From Halichoerus grypus (taxonomy: Eukaryota; Chordata; Mammalia; Carnivora; Phocidae), in NCBI RefSeq assembly GCF_964656455.1, contig NC_135714.1, positions 83,225,903 through 83,289,902 of the forward strand: DNA of 64,000 nt. Direction: 5' to 3'. Shown here one piece after another: positions 1 through 11,560 of the stretch (its first letter is position 1; each line of letters opens with the position of its first letter). A program made the translations under genes and the position numbers. A model generated the notes under the pieces. The model was not told the origin of the DNA. It saw nothing but the letters and a program-made list of their open reading frames with translations, and made no database searches.

Positions 1-185
1 ATCAACCTAGTGTTCAGGCGTAGCACTATAGTATAAAATTTGAGTTTCAAACACACTGCAATTGCATTTTCCAGTGTTCTCAGCAGCTTGGCTTTGGAAT
101 AAAAGTCTTGGAGGTGGAACCTTGAATGGGGCACCACTTATCATTGTGTTATCTAGGACACATCGAATTACCTGTGGTTTTAGAT

Positions 186-780
186 TTGAGGTTTTTATTT
201 TTAAAAATTTCAATTTGAAATCACTTCAGATGAATAAAATGTTATAAAAATGGTACAAAGAAATTCCCAGATCCTCACTCAGCTTCCCAAAATGTTAACA
301 TTTTACATAACAACATTACAGTTTTCAAAACCAGAGAAGTACTGTTGATACAATACTATTAATTAATCTAAAGAACTATTCCATTCTTGTCAATTGCTAC
401 TGATATACTTTTTCTGGGCCAGGATCCCATCTGGAATCACAGAGTATATTTAACTGTCATGTCCCCTGAGGCTCTGTTAATCTCAGACAGTTTTTTCTTT
501 TTCTTTCATGACTGACACTTTTGAAAAGTACTGTTATTTTGTAAAAAATTCTGTCCATTTGGGTCTGACTGATTTTTTTCTCATGATTAAATTTAGGTTA
601 CTTATTTTTGGTAAGAATGCCAGAGCAGTGACATTGTGCCTTTTTCAGGGCATCGTATCAAGAGACACAATGCTGCTTATTCTCATTAGTGTTTTAATAA
701 CTTTGATCAGTTGGACAAAGTGATGTATGCCAGATTTCTCCACTATAAAGTTGCTATTTTTTCAACAAAGATACATTTTT
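186..780 (-). mobile_element. Old L1 (L1M-type) 3' region, antisense
   Basis: The stretch matches the reverse complement of the 3' untranslated part of old mammalian L1 elements. Recognisable pieces are the ATGTTAACATTTTACATAAC block near 290, the CAATACTATTAATTAATCTA block near 350, the CTTTCATGACTGACACTTTT block near 505 and the ATTTCTCCACTATAAAGTTG block near 733. It is diverged throughout and has no coding capacity. Subfamily cannot be set by eye. Confidence 0.7.
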
Positions 781-1024
781 AAATGATTGTATGTGCCCTC
801 TCTCCCTCTTTTCTTCTATTCCCAAATATGATGTGAAGTGACGATATGGAAAAATGTGAGAGTCACCAATTAAGCTGGTGGATTCCTGGTATTATTTCCC
901 CTGCCTATTCTATATATTTTTAAATAGTGAATGATGTACTATATGTTGGCTAACTGAACATAATAATAAAAAGATGGTGAATTATTCTGAGTAAAAGACT
1001 CAATTTTGTAGCAAAGTGGCCTTC

Positions 1025-1191
1025 TACAAGTTGATCCCGGGGTCTTGGGATCAAGCTCCACATGGGGCTCCCTGCTCAGCAGGGAGTCTGCTTCTCCCTC
1101 TGCCTGCCATTCCCCCTGCTTTTGTGTGCTCTCTCCCTCTATATCTCTCAAATTAATAAATAAAATCTTTAATAAATAAATAAATAAATAA
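1025..1191 (+). mobile_element. Can-SINE, 5'-truncated
   Basis: The body GATCCCGGGGTCTTGGGATC through CTGCTCAGCAGGGAGTCTGC is followed by a pyrimidine-rich stretch and an AAATAAATAAATAAATAAA tail. The tRNA-like head (GCCTGGGTGGCTCAG) is missing, so this is a truncated copy. No clear target-site duplication. Confidence 0.9.
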
Positions 1192-2035
1192 ACCTCTGCC
1201 CCAGCAGCAGCCATGTGGTGGAGTGAAAGAAAAAAAAATAAACTGTATTCTGCCCCATTCTAGAACTTAAAGCTTTCAAAATAGAACTGGAATTATATGT
1301 CTTTCTAGCTATTTTATTAACAAAAAAAATAATTAAAGAAAACTGCATGCTGTGCACATAGAAATCCATCATAAATTTCCTGTATTTGCTTAAATAACCC
1401 TTCCCCCTGGTTTTCTTTTTCTACTAAAGCCATACATGCTTGGTCTCAACCCATTCTACAATTTGTGAATAATTTAAAGAGAGTACCTTGAAAGCAGAAT
1501 CACTTAGAATCCAATATACATTTGGCAGTGCAGATGAAGGATCCAGACTTTCTACTTGGATAACTTGAATATGACTGAGCTCAATCCAAGGTTCACAGAG
1601 GCCAGAGCAGTGATCTCACACCTCTCAGAAAATGGGCAATTAATGGCACTTGGGCTGACTGCAACCAGAATACAGCCTGACAAGAGAAAAAGCTGCATGC
1701 TTTGCAGCTATGAGCGTGATGTCGAAGAATGCCTATAGGGACCAGAATGGGCTGGAACACTCTCTTGCAGTCAGCATCCTGAGCAAGACGCAGGAGATGG
1801 ATAGCAGAGTCACAGACTGTCAGATGGCACATGAGATGCTGAGCCTGGAGCTCCCTCTGCCTAATTAATAAGGAGAAAAACCAGTCAGTAGATTTTGAGC
1901 ACAATAACTAAAAGGTGACTACCTTCTTCTTATAAATAATTCTATCTATTTAAGTGAGTTCTGTCTTAACATATTACTTGAGCTAAAAAAAGTGCTAAAA
2001 GTTAAGAATTTCGATTTAAATATTTTAAAATAATA
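1192..2035. other. Intronic sequence without recognised feature
   Basis: A moderately GC-balanced stretch near 1530-1870 has short open frames on both strands (60 and 103 codons), but none resembles a known protein and no splice sites frame them. I cannot assign it to a repeat family. Confidence 0.5.
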
Positions 2036-2039
2036 ATAA

Positions 2040-2205
2040 ATGATACTCACTTCATGTTTAATATCTTACATAGTGCTTTCATACTTAATATCTTCCTTGA
2101 TCCTCCTAGCACCCATGTGACTTAAGTTCTTCCCCCATTTTAAAGTTGAAGAAGTTGGGTCATGGGGAGAATGCAAGTGGCTTGCAGCAGATGACATAAC
2201 CAAAA
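2040..2205 (-). repeat. MIR, antisense, diverged
   Basis: The order is that of a reversed MIR: a GCTTTCATACTTAATATCTT-type start, then CCCCCATTTTAAAGTTGAAG (the reversed 'cattttacagatgagg' core), then AAGTGGCTTGCAGCAG. Confidence 0.55.
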
Positions 2206-3030
2206 AAAATTGGAATCAGGAAAAATAAAACTTATCAGGATTTTGCTCATATATTTTATCAATGAAGGTTTTTTATAACTCAATGGAGGCTGGAAATACT
2301 AAGTTCTGTAGACTAGTTCATCACGATTCATCCTACCAAATCTCAGGATTATGCAATTTTCCTTTGAGTGCCAATCAATCTGTGCAAGGCTATCCTATTT
2401 TAATTACATGGGGCAAGATGACTTTAAGCTGTGAATTGAGATGAGAAAGAAGCCAAAACCATAGGTAGACTAAGGTCAGCTCCTGAGAGCCCATGGATAG
2501 GATACAAAGAGCTAACCTGGAAAACAAAAATAGGGTTAAGAGTATGTGTGGTTGGTAGAGCGCTAGTTTAATCCAGAAGTAGGCATCAAATCTAATATGT
2601 ATAAGCATTTCAAGTTGAGTAAGACAAACAATCTGAGTTTGATGTGGATAGGCCAACTTTGGAAACTGAGGCAGGTACCCAGCCCATCCAATGACTTCAC
2701 TGGAACATAACCTGTTTGGGAAGAGCTTCATCTTTAGGCTTATCCCTCCATGAATAGTAAAGGCATGGCCCTCTGAAATTGGCAAAGATGGGCAAATGAT
2801 CAGATTGGCACTAAATTGCTCAGTGATTGAGTAAGCACAAGGAAAAACAAGGAAATCTGACTTTGAGGGTGCAGAGAAAGGCAAGTAAAGTGATTGGCCA
2901 TGGTGTCCAGATCATTTGATGATTGCAATTTAAGCCATCATAATACTAATAAAATGGATGAAGAATAAAGAGAAATTGAGGGATTCAATGTTTAAATGAG
3001 ATTAAAATGTAGGCAAGACAGAAACAAAAT
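2206..3030. other. Intronic sequence; chance 164-codon open frame on the minus strand
   Basis: The longest non-repetitive open frame of the window lies here (2390-2884, minus). Its translation is hydrophobic, with no known domain. It has no splice or promoter context and no matching codon bias. I regard it as spurious. Confidence 0.6.
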
Positions 3031-3034
3031 GTTC

Positions 3035-3548
3035 AAAACTATGGAGACAGTAAAAATAGCAGGTTGCCAGGGGTTAGGAGGAAGGGAGGAATGAATAGGT
3101 GGAGCAGAGGATTTTTAGGGCAGTGACACTATTCTGTAGGATGCAGAACAGTGCATATATATCATCATGCGTTTATCCAAATCCATAGGGCAGTGACACT
3201 ATTCTGTAGGATGCAGAACAGTGCATATATATCATCATGCGTTTATCCAAATCCATAGGGCAGTGACACTATTCTGTAGGATGCAGAACAGTGCATATAT
3301 GTCATCATGCGTTTATCCAAACCCCAAAAGTGAACCTTAGTGTAAATTGTGGACTTTGGATGATAATGATGTGTCAGTGTAGGTTCATTAGCTGTAACAA
3401 ATATACCACTCTGGTGGGCATGGGAGGATGTTGATAATGGAGCAGGCTATGCATGTATGGGGACAAGACGTTACATGGGAAATCTTATATTTTCTCGATA
3501 TTGCTATGAAACTACAACTGTTCTAAAAAACAAAGTATTTTTTTTTTT
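3035..3548 (+). mobile_element. Old L1 (L1M-type) 3' end, sense, with an internal triplication
   Basis: The segment CAGTGACACTATTCTG, then GTGAACCTTAGTGTAAA, TGGACTTTGGATGATAATGA, TAACAAATATACCACTCTGG, GGAGCAGGCTATGCATGT and the end CTGTTCTAAAAAACAAAGT follows the 3' end of old L1 elements in sense orientation and finishes in an A/T run. It contains the 70-bp tandem repeat described separately. Confidence 0.8.
3117..3325 (+). repeat. Tandem repeat, 3 x 70 bp
   Basis: The block beginning AGGGCAGTGACACTATTCTG recurs at 3117, 3187 and 3257 with an exact period of 70. The first two units are identical. The third has one A to G change (CATATATG) and ends early, where normal L1 3' sequence resumes. 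The unit is a piece of the surrounding old L1, so this is a local triplication after insertion. Confidence 0.97.
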
Positions 3549-3549
3549 A

Positions 3550-4180
3550 AAGGGAGTTAAGAGAGGGTAAGAGGATATGGCTTGGAAATGGGACTTCAGA
3601 GTTTAAGATGAAGAATATGAGTGGAGAATATAGGCAGAGATGGGCAGGACAGACATGGTTAACCAAATTATTATCAGAATTTTAGTATGATGTGGTTATT
3701 GATTGAGCAGCCCATCCGCACCCTGCCACTTCAAACTAGTCCTGTCTGCAGAGTGATTGCTTTTAAATGGCAAAACCAGCAGAGCATCCAAAAATATGAC
3801 ACCACTATCTACCACTTTAGTGGGGTTCTATCTATATGATTATCTGATTACACATCCTTGGGAAAGCTTCCAGAAGCAAATCCGTATACTCGTCAGCTCC
3901 TGACTATAATAATTAATAACCACATTACTGAAAAAACAAAATGTTTGTCTATGACTTTAGAGGATTTTGGAATATAATCAGAGAGCATGTTAAGCATTGC
4001 TTGGAATTATAAGAGAAATTCAATTATTTTTCTTGTTCAGTTCATTAAAAAAAAACAAAAACAAGCAAAACAACAAACAAAAGAGGTATTCCTTGGCTCT
4101 GAGAATTAGCATGAATGATTTAACAATTAGAAATTTTTCTTACATAAAGGATTTCTAATTTGATGTCCTTAAATGTTTCA
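3550..4180. other. Intronic sequence without recognised feature
   Basis: AT-rich sequence with an A-rich CAAA-type simple stretch at about 4047-4082. No exon or identifiable repeat seen. Confidence 0.5.
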
Positions 4181-4568
4181 AAATATATTGCATTCTGTGG
4201 ATATTCTGCAAAATCTAGTAATTGTGTAGCCTTTCCCCATGAGTTCTGAGACACTTCCCTTAATTGTCACCGTGTTTATGTTAACGTTTACTGCTATGGG
4301 ATTTTCACAGAACAAGCATTGTCATTTGCAAACTTCCCAGAAAAAGCACTGTCATTTGCAAACTGTTTTGACATGTAAAAGATGGAATACATTTTCCATC
4401 CAAATCTTTAGGAGAATCATGGGATCTCCAGAAACAGCATGCATAGTGATTAAGCAAAGAGTATCTAAATCCGAAAGTCCCATGTTTGAATCCCAGCTCC
4501 GCTACTTACAAAGTGCGGTTATACCTGTGTTAGGTTTTACAAAATAGACCACAGAATGCAATACATTT
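4181..4568. repeat. Inverted-repeat-bounded segment (possible MITE-like remnant)
   Basis: TATTGCATTCTGTGG at 4186-4200 is matched by its exact reverse complement at 4549-4563, and the match extends to about 20 bp with one mismatch. The 348 bp between contain a MIR head (from about 4437) and a short direct repeat. It could be the terminal repeats of an unrecognised DNA transposon, or chance. Confidence 0.35.
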
Positions 4569-4775
4569 CAAAATATGGAAAATCATCAAAATACAAATTC
4601 TTTATGCAAGAAAATTTAGACAAGATGTTTAATTTATCTTTCCCTCTCCCCATTGTCTCATTTGAAAAACTGAGATGATAATGGTATTTAACTCATAAGG
4701 TTCTTGTGAGGATAATGTAAATCATGTCAAGTGTTTTGAACAGGACTCGGCAGGTAGTAAGTGTTCAGTAAAATT
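4437..4775 (+). repeat. MIR, sense, split
   Basis: The head reads ATGCATAGTGATTAAGCAAA, followed by GTTTGAATCCCAGCTCCGCT (MIR A/B-box part) and CTTACAAAGTGCGG. The 3' part resumes at about 4640 with CTCATTTGAAAAACTGAGAT and ends CGGCAGGTAGTAAGTGTTCA. The segment between (4530-4630) is not MIR. Confidence 0.6.
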
Positions 4776-4809
4776 GACAAAAAGTGCTTTCTTAATAATG
4801 GCTTCCATA

Positions 4810-5065
4810 GGGGAGCCTGGGTGGTTCAGTGGGTTAAGCATCTGCCTTGGGCTCAGGTCGTAATCCCAGGGTCCTGGGATCGAGCCCCACGTCTGGCTCT
4901 CTGCTCAGCCAGGAGTCTGTTTCTCCCTTCCCCTCTGCTCCTCCCCCTACTTGTGCTCTCTCTCTCTCAAATAAATAAACAAAATCTTTTTAAAATTTTT
5001 AAAAATAAATAAAAATTTAAAAATAATAAAAAATAAAAATAAATTTAAAAAATAAATTTTAAAAA
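4810..5065 (+). mobile_element. Can-SINE, full length, with target-site duplication
   Basis: The head is GGGGAGCCTGGGTGGTTCAG, then the body and a long irregular AAATAAA tail. A perfect 13-bp target-site duplication AATGGCTTCCATA lies at 4797-4809 and 5066-5078. Confidence 0.96.
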
Positions 5066-5124
5066 AATGGCTTCCATACATGGAATACTTAGTACAAGGT
5101 ACCATGCTGGGATTTTTTTTTTTA

Positions 5125-5275
5125 TATATAGTCTGTTAATCTTCATTACAATCTTTAGATAAACAATATTATCTCCATTTTGTATGTGAGGAAATGAAGG
5201 CTTGGGATGGTCATGTTACTGGCCAAAGCCTACCAGCTGGTGAGTGAGCTGGGATTTCATCCTGCTCCACAGGCT
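5125..5275 (-). repeat. MIR, antisense
   Basis: ATTATCTCCATTTTGTATGT followed by GAGGAAATGAAGG, then GCTGGTGAGTGAGCTGGGAT, is the standard order of a reversed MIR. Confidence 0.7.
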
Positions 5276-5934
5276 CTAGAGACCATCTCATTAGACCCTT
5301 TGCTATCCCAACTTCCTTAAGTCTGTACCCGTGAGAAAATTCCCATTTGCCTCTTGAGAGAAAACACATCTAGAGTGATTTCAACAGTTTTTGCAACTGT
5401 GGTCGCTCACAGTTGAAAATAGTAATGACTTCCAAGCCCGGAGAGCAGGCATGCCCACATACAGTGTCTCAAATGAGCTCTTTATTTCCTAGGTGGGCAC
5501 ATTGTTGCTGTTGTGGTTGTTTTGTCTTTTGTTTTATACTTCTGCCTATCTGTAGATCTCATTGTCTGAGGGTTAAAGAGAGAAAGAGAAGCTGAAAATG
5601 TTTTCTATTATATCCCACATGAGTATCACGTTGTTGACACACTTGTCTTTAAAAATGAGCCCAGGAAATGGCTTTATTGACCCATGGACAAGTGACCATG
5701 TGGAACTCTAATTCATACAAGTTCTCTCATAGTATAAGGCCTCATGAAACTTTCCAAGCATTCCACATGTGCTTTACACAAACCAGTTCCATGTACATCT
5801 AGACGAAAGAAAACAAACAAACACCTAGTAGGGCTTCTCAAAGATGAACAAAACAAGTGAATGAGGCCTTTTTTGCACTGCTTCTTGGTTCAGGTGAGAA
5901 TGTAGGATATAAGCAATGCTTTCGACCCATATTT

Positions 5935-6075
5935 TTGAAATGCTTCATTTGTACAGATGAAAAATTAGAGTCTTAGGGACGTTTAAAGGCTTATTAAAAA
6001 TTATATGTTGACAAGATGGTCAAATGAGGAATTGAACTCAGGTCTTATTCCAATCACATGCTTTTCTTACTGAAC
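5935..6075 (-). repeat. MIR, antisense
   Basis: CATTTGTACAGATGAAAAAT, then GAGGAATTGAACTCAGGTCT and CATGCTTTTCTTACTGAACC, follow the reversed MIR order. Confidence 0.6.
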
Positions 6076-6079
6076 CATG

Positions 6080-8085
6080 TTGCCTTTTTAGTTCAATGGG
6101 AAAAACAAACAACAACAATGACAAAAAAAAAACACAAGGAAACAGGAAAGTTTTGGGAATCATGTATTGGTGATGACCACATATTGTGGATGACCACATG
6201 CAATGGGCTCTCTTGAAACAAACCAACTATAACTTAAAAAGAAGGACCACAAAATAATGTACGTATTTGTTAGGAAATCTTCCCTCCACCAAAATCATAA
6301 ATGAGGACATAGGAAATATGGCATAAGTATTTCTTTTCATTCAACCAAGAATATCTTAGATTCCATGACTTTAAATTTAAAATGTAACCATTATTTCATC
6401 ACTCTTTTTATAGACCTTCTGTTTAAAGACTTAATATGATGGGTGTAGGAATTTGTAAAAACTGTATTATAAGAAAGCATAGCAGCATTATTGAGAATTT
6501 GGGTTTTTTTTACACATCTCTTTTGAAGATGGCTCATTCTGTACCCCACTCCTCCCCACCTGGCTTCTGGTAAAACATTTAAATTGCAAATAGATAAAGA
6601 ACAAGATGATAAATTTCCCAAAGTTCAAAACATATGCATGATCTGCTGGACATAAAAAAGTTATGCCCATATGGGGAAGAAAAAAAAGAAGAAAATAGTC
6701 TGGATGGCTATAAATAGATAATCAATGACTATTCTCTAGTTAGTAAGATTATAGACTTATTGTCTTCCTTATAATTCTCTGTATTTTCTGCTTTTCTTAA
6801 TGAGCCTATATACTTTTGGAATGATAAAAGTTGTTTTGAAAAACTAAACATGTTTGTGATTAAAATCATACGGAGGAAAAAAGTTATGGATATAAATGCC
6901 TATTACTGATTCAAGCATGCGTTTTCACTTTATGACAAAATATATTCCTACGATTTCCCCAAGTACTTGGAGATCTAAAAAATGGTATTTAAGCGTTTAA
7001 CAACACTTTGTACGATGGGGGACCAACTGTCCTGGTTTGCTCAGAAATGAGTTTCCTGGGATTCAGGATTTTCAGTGCTAAAATCTGACCAGTCTCAGAT
7101 TGATTACTATATAGTCCACCAACATCTGTACGGAGGTGTTGGTCTACAGTCCCCTCAGAAGTGTTGTTTATCCCCCAAACGGCTCATCTGGACCACTCAC
7201 AGAGGCACAGTCTGTCCTTGTGGAGTCTACAGATGATTTTCCATCTTTCTAGATCACAAGTTTTATGGAATCTGTTATATGTGAAGCTAGTCATTCATTC
7301 TGCAAAGGGCCTGCCCAAATAAGTGGTTAAAAATATGTATGTCTGCATGTTCTGGATTCGAAAGAATGTGAAAGCAACTATTAAACAGGACAGACAGGAG
7401 CCCTAAAACAATTGGGGAAGTTTTATATAGTCTTCTAATAACTTTCTGGTTAGTGTTTCGCTAGCAGTAGAAAGCGTGGTTTCTTTCAGGTAATTTACTT
7501 TATTCTCTCTTGAATTACTAGCCTAGCAAATCCCGATAAGAACCTTCCAGTTTTTTGATTCTAGAATTCTCTATCACAGAATGCAATAGGAAGAGAGGAG
7601 GACAGCTGAGGGAGTAAGTGTGGTGAATTGGGTCATGGGGCTGTAGAGATGTTCAGGGTCTGAGGTTTTTAAATGCATTGCCAAAGCTGATCCAGCATAT
7701 TTCCTTCCCAGCATTAATAATTACTTGGCAGTAAAGAAGCACTTGCTGATAGAATATTTTATGGTACGGTGTTTTATTCTCTCTGTCTTGGAAAAATGGT
7801 AGCCACTGATAATCTAATAGAGAGGAGAAACTCACTTCATTAATTTATTATAGCCCAGAATCCTAGGCAGGGTGTTTGATTACAGGTAACATTCTTTATT
7901 TCTGCCGGCACAACCCAGGAGATGATGTAAAGCTTTGCTTAATGCCTTCTGGATTCTGTTTTCTAATAGATGAACCAAGAACTTGTTTAAATGTAAGCTT
8001 TTCTTACCATTTTTGTATTTACTCTGTTTCCCCAATTGATATGTACTTTAATAACAAACTCACACCGACGATGTTGGGTAGTTAT
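6080..8085. other. Intronic sequence, mostly unassigned
   Basis: AT-rich intron. At about 7012-7170 there is a segment (GGGGACCAACTGTCCTGGTT and following) that reminds me of an old non-autonomous DNA transposon, but I cannot name it. No exon-like frame with splice sites. Confidence 0.4.
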
Positions 8086-8094
8086 GTCTTCACC

Positions 8095-8265
8095 ACCACG
8101 GTGCCGCGGAGTCAGAGACTTGGACCCTGATCCTGGCCGTGCTGCGGCTCACTGTGTGTGTGACCTTGCGCACCACTGTGTGCGTGTGACCTTGCGCACA
8201 GCACTTCATCAACGTAGGCCCTGGTTTCTTTATCTGTGAGATGGACTAAGTCTCCTCCAGCTTTA
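8095..8265 (+). repeat. MIR, sense, with internal tandem duplication
   Basis: GTCAGAGACTTGGACCCTGA through TGTGACCTTGCGCAC and CTGGTTTCTTTATCTGTGAG is a sense MIR. A 24-26 bp unit (CACTGTGTGTGTGACCTTGC and onward) is repeated at 8150-8173 and 8174-8199. Confidence 0.75.
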
Positions 8266-8734
8266 ATATTTTATGGTTCATGTTTGGATTCAAAGTTGGG
8301 GATAAATAAGTATGAAGGAAAATTTCTTTCAAAAAATAACATATAGACGTTTTGTTAAATTCCGGTGAAAGATTGAGTTGTTTGGTTTCAGTTTGCCGTG
8401 CAGAGTATGCAGAGCCTAGGGGCTCCTGTGCTGTATGCTTCAGAAATGATTATTGCAGTTCATGTACCATGCCTGACAGAAAGAAACATCTGGGGGATTT
8501 CTGTAAAAGCTGGGCTTCACTCATAAAAGGGACCCTTTTGCTTTTGGACGGGTTGTACATTATCCCACCTGCTATACTTGGTACTTTGTGAGAGTCTCTC
8601 CATCTGTTAGCAGGCGTTTCCTTAATTAATTGGTAGAATCAATGATTTTTTAAATGCTTCATCTCAATTTCAAAAAGGCAAAAGGATGCGAGCTACATAC
8701 TGTTGTGCACGGTGCATGAAAATGGAATCAAAGA

Positions 8735-8850
8735 GACAGCATGTCAGAGCTGAGTGAGGCCTTAGAGATCAATTAGTCCAACTTCCTCATTTTGTAGATG
8801 AGAAACACATCCAGCTCATTGTTGGCAAAGCAGAGAACCAGCATCTCCTG
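8735..8850 (-). repeat. Ancient MIR-like repeat, antisense
   Basis: AGCATGTCAGAGCTGAGTGA, GGCCTTAGAGATCAATTAGT, CCAACTTCCTCATTTTGTAG and ATGAGAAACACATCCAG make up a widespread old mammalian repeat signature. A second copy of the family lies at 50830-50960. Confidence 0.5.
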
Positions 8851-8999
8851 ATCCCCTTTTTTTCATTATATCATCAGCAAATCACATCTTTCTCATTCCC
8901 AGCAATACATTTCTTCTGATTTTTAAAATTCCTATGGTTTTATAATAAGAGTTTAACTAGAAGGAACAAATTTTTAAAAATTATTTCATTGAATGAAAG

Positions 9000-10110
9000 T
9001 TTTCTGTGGACACAGTTGAAAAGCCAAGTAGATGTACAAAGTTTGTAACAAAAGAAAAATGGATGCTGTCCATTCTGCTCTGCCCGTGTGCAGTTGTGAT
9101 GACTGAGAGGCACACATTCATTTCTTTGGGCTGTTCTTTTTTATATTTGCTTTCACATTTCTAAAGAAATATTTTATACTATTATCCCTTGATTATTACT
9201 TTTAGATACTATCTATTGATTTGCTACTATAGAATATGAGATCGACTCTTCTTGTGCACACCTCCATCCAAACATACCTTTCCTTCCACTTCACCACCCC
9301 CATCGTCTAAATATAGTCATAACATTCATTTTGGTTAGATTATATTCAATGTTTGCATCTTATAATTATTTAAATAACATTCACAGCTGAGCCATTCAGA
9401 GATAATTATTACATTTCCTATCTTGTTCAACTTTTTTTCTCCCTGGGGTTGGTATGACCTAGTTTTTATTGCTGTTGTTTGCTTGCTCACTTAATATCCT
9501 GCATCACTATCAGTAATTCACACACAAGCCCTCTGATACAAGTGTAAATGTCAACTCAGTACATTCAAAATCATCAGATGTCCACCAATTTTACCTTTTC
9601 CTGAGCCATTCTGTTGTAATATATACTGATAGCCTTCTGGGCCTGCTACCATCTCCCAACTTCATTATCCTTTGGTTACTCATTAGCTCTCTCACATTTG
9701 AATTCTCTTTCCTTGTTTCATTTACTTCTGTATTTTAAGAGAAAGGGTGCATGGAATATAAAATATTTCACAGTCATAGGGCTAAAAATATCTATATTCC
9801 GAGTTCACTCTTGCTTAATAATTTGGCTGGATATAAAGATCTAATTTGGAAATCATTTCCCCCTTGAAATTTTGAGGCATCGCCCCATTGTCTTCTAGCT
9901 TCCAGGGTTGTTCCAAATTTCATGTGATATGCCATGATTTGGATCTTTAATCATCCCTTTAACTGGACACTCAGTAGGGCACTCTCAATATCAAAACTCT
10001 TGACCTCCAGTTTGTAGATATATTGATAAATTATTTTTTGCAAAGTTCTCTAACTCACCAACCAGAACTCGATCTCACAGTGCTGGCAGACATGTACTTT
10101 TTCAAGCCTC
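9000..10110. repeat. Probable ancient LINE-derived sequence, poorly preserved
   Basis: The part at 9825-10020 (GGCTGGATATAAAGATCTAA, GCCCCATTGTCTTCTAGCTT, GGACACTCAGTAGGGCACTC) follows a consensus that I associate with old L1/HAL1-type elements. The part before it is AT-rich and uncertain. Family name is tentative. Confidence 0.4.
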
Positions 10111-10113
10111 TTC

Positions 10114-10634
10114 ATGTATCAGTCTGCTTATACATTAAGTTAATTTCCTGTGGATGCTGTAACAACTTAACCATGATCTTGATGATTTAAAACAATACAG
10201 ATTTATTTTCTTATAGTTCTGGAGGTTGAAAGTCTGAAATAAATTTCACTGGGCTAAAGTCAAGATTATGGCATGGCTGGGTTTTTTTATAGGCTCTAGA
10301 GAAGAATCTGTTTCCTTGCCTTTTCCAGCTTTGAGAGGCTGCCTCCATCTTGCATTTCCTGGCTTAGGGTCCCTTTCTCCATCTTTAAACCAGAAGCGTA
10401 GCATCTTCAAATCTCTCTCACCTTCCACCTTCGTATCACCTTCCCTCTTATAAGGACCTTTGTGATTATTTCAGGTCTCCCCAGATAACCTAGGACAATC
10501 TGCCCATCTCAGGATCCTTAATTTAATCACATCTGGAAAGTGCTTTTCATTGTAAAAGGTAGCATCTTCACAAATTCTGGGGATTAGGACATGGAGATCT
10601 TTGGGAAGCCATTAGTCAACTTACTACACACACC
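10114..10634 (-). repeat. MLT1-like MaLR LTR, antisense
   Basis: It reads TGTATCAGTCTGCTTATACA, then CTTATAGTTCTGGAGGTTGA, TCTGTTTCCTTGCCTTTTCC, TTAATTTAATCACATCTGGA and GGGGATTAGGACATGGAGAT, ending TTAGTCAACTTACTACACA. That is the reverse complement order of MLT1-type solitary LTRs (ERVL-MaLR). No internal retroviral genes are present. Open frames across it are incidental. Confidence 0.6.
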
Positions 10635-10799
10635 ATTGGCTATACCAAATCACATTCCTAAACTCAGTATCAACTGGTGCTGAAATAGACATCACCTCTA
10701 TGGTGAGAGAAACTGCAAAATAAAATGACAAAGGGCATCAATACAGCATAGAGTGAAGGAATGGGGCCACTAGTGTAATTAATCCATGGCATACATCAT

Positions 10800-11560
10800 C
10801 ATGTATACATTTATTTAGATCTTTTATAATATATTTTAATAAAGATTTACAATTTTCACAATAAAGTTCTTGCACATTCTTTGTTAGATTTATTCCTAAA
10901 TACTCAATATTTTGATCCTATTTAAATGGTATATTTAATTTTTTTCATTTTCTAATTATTGATAGCATATAGAAATGCAGTTGGTTTTTATATCAATTTT
11001 GTGTCTAGTAATTTTCCAAACATTCCTATTAATCTCAATGGTTTGTTTGTTTATTTACCTTCTTGTGCTGAGATCAGCAGAACAATCCTGAATAGAAGCA
11101 GTAATAAGGGTGCCTAGGTGGCTCAGTCGGTTAAGCAGCAGGCTCTTGATTTCAGCTCAGGTCATGATCTCATAGGTCATGATCGTGGGTCATGAGATCA
11201 AGCCCCACATCGGGCTCTGCACTCAACAGAGTCAGCTTGGGATTCTCTTCCTCTCCTTCTGCCTCTGCCCCTCCCCCGGCTCATGCATGTGCACTCTCTC
11301 CCTCTCTATCTCGAATAAATAAATAAATCTTTAAAAAAAAAAGGAAGCAGTGATAGCAAGAAGCCTTCTTTTGTGCCATTGCATTTCAACATTAATTATG
11401 ATGTTTGCTATAGGGTTTTTGTTACTGTAGATATCTTTAATCAGTTAATAACCATTTCTTTCTCTTTCTAAATTGCTAAGTAATAGTGTTTCTTTTATAA
11501 TTAAATTCATTTGAGATATAGAAACAAATGTTTACATTTTGATAAATAAATTTACCTGAT
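10800..11560 (-). mobile_element. Old L1 ORF2 3' remnant, antisense, interrupted by a Can-SINE
   Basis: TTTGTTAGATTTATTCCTAA followed by TTCATTTTCTAATTATTGAT, and, after the SINE, TTAATTATGATGTTTGCTAT, AGGGTTTTTGTTACTG and AAATTGCTAAGTAATAGTG, match the reversed reverse-transcriptase 3' region of L1. It has many stops and is not coding. Confidence 0.65.
11107..11343 (+). mobile_element. Can-SINE, older subfamily, nested in L1
   Basis: GGGTGCCTAGGTGGCTCAGT head, a body with an internal repeat of TCATGATC/GTCATGA and a CAGCTTGGGATTCTCTTCCT segment, and an AAATAAATAAATC tail. Target-site duplication GAAGCAGTAATA (11095-11106) is matched by GAAGCAGTGATA at 11344-11355. Confidence 0.94.

Noticed and set aside
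2390..2884. 164-codon open frame on the minus strand
   Set aside because: Longest non-repeat frame, but it has no recognisable domain, splice or promoter context, and such lengths arise by chance in 64 kb of AT-rich DNA.
3117..3325. CRISPR-like array of three evenly spaced repeats
   Set aside because: Units are contiguous 70-bp tandem copies of L1 sequence with no spacers, in a mammalian genome.
4761..5012. Recurring peptide with VAQSVKHLPSAQVMIPGSWD-like text (also at 19849, 34863, 60296 and 61595)
   Set aside because: This is the translated Can-SINE consensus, not a protein family.
10114..10634. Endogenous retrovirus with genes
   Set aside because: Only a solitary, decayed LTR-like sequence is present here and at 28696-29141; no gag, pol or env remnants are seen.
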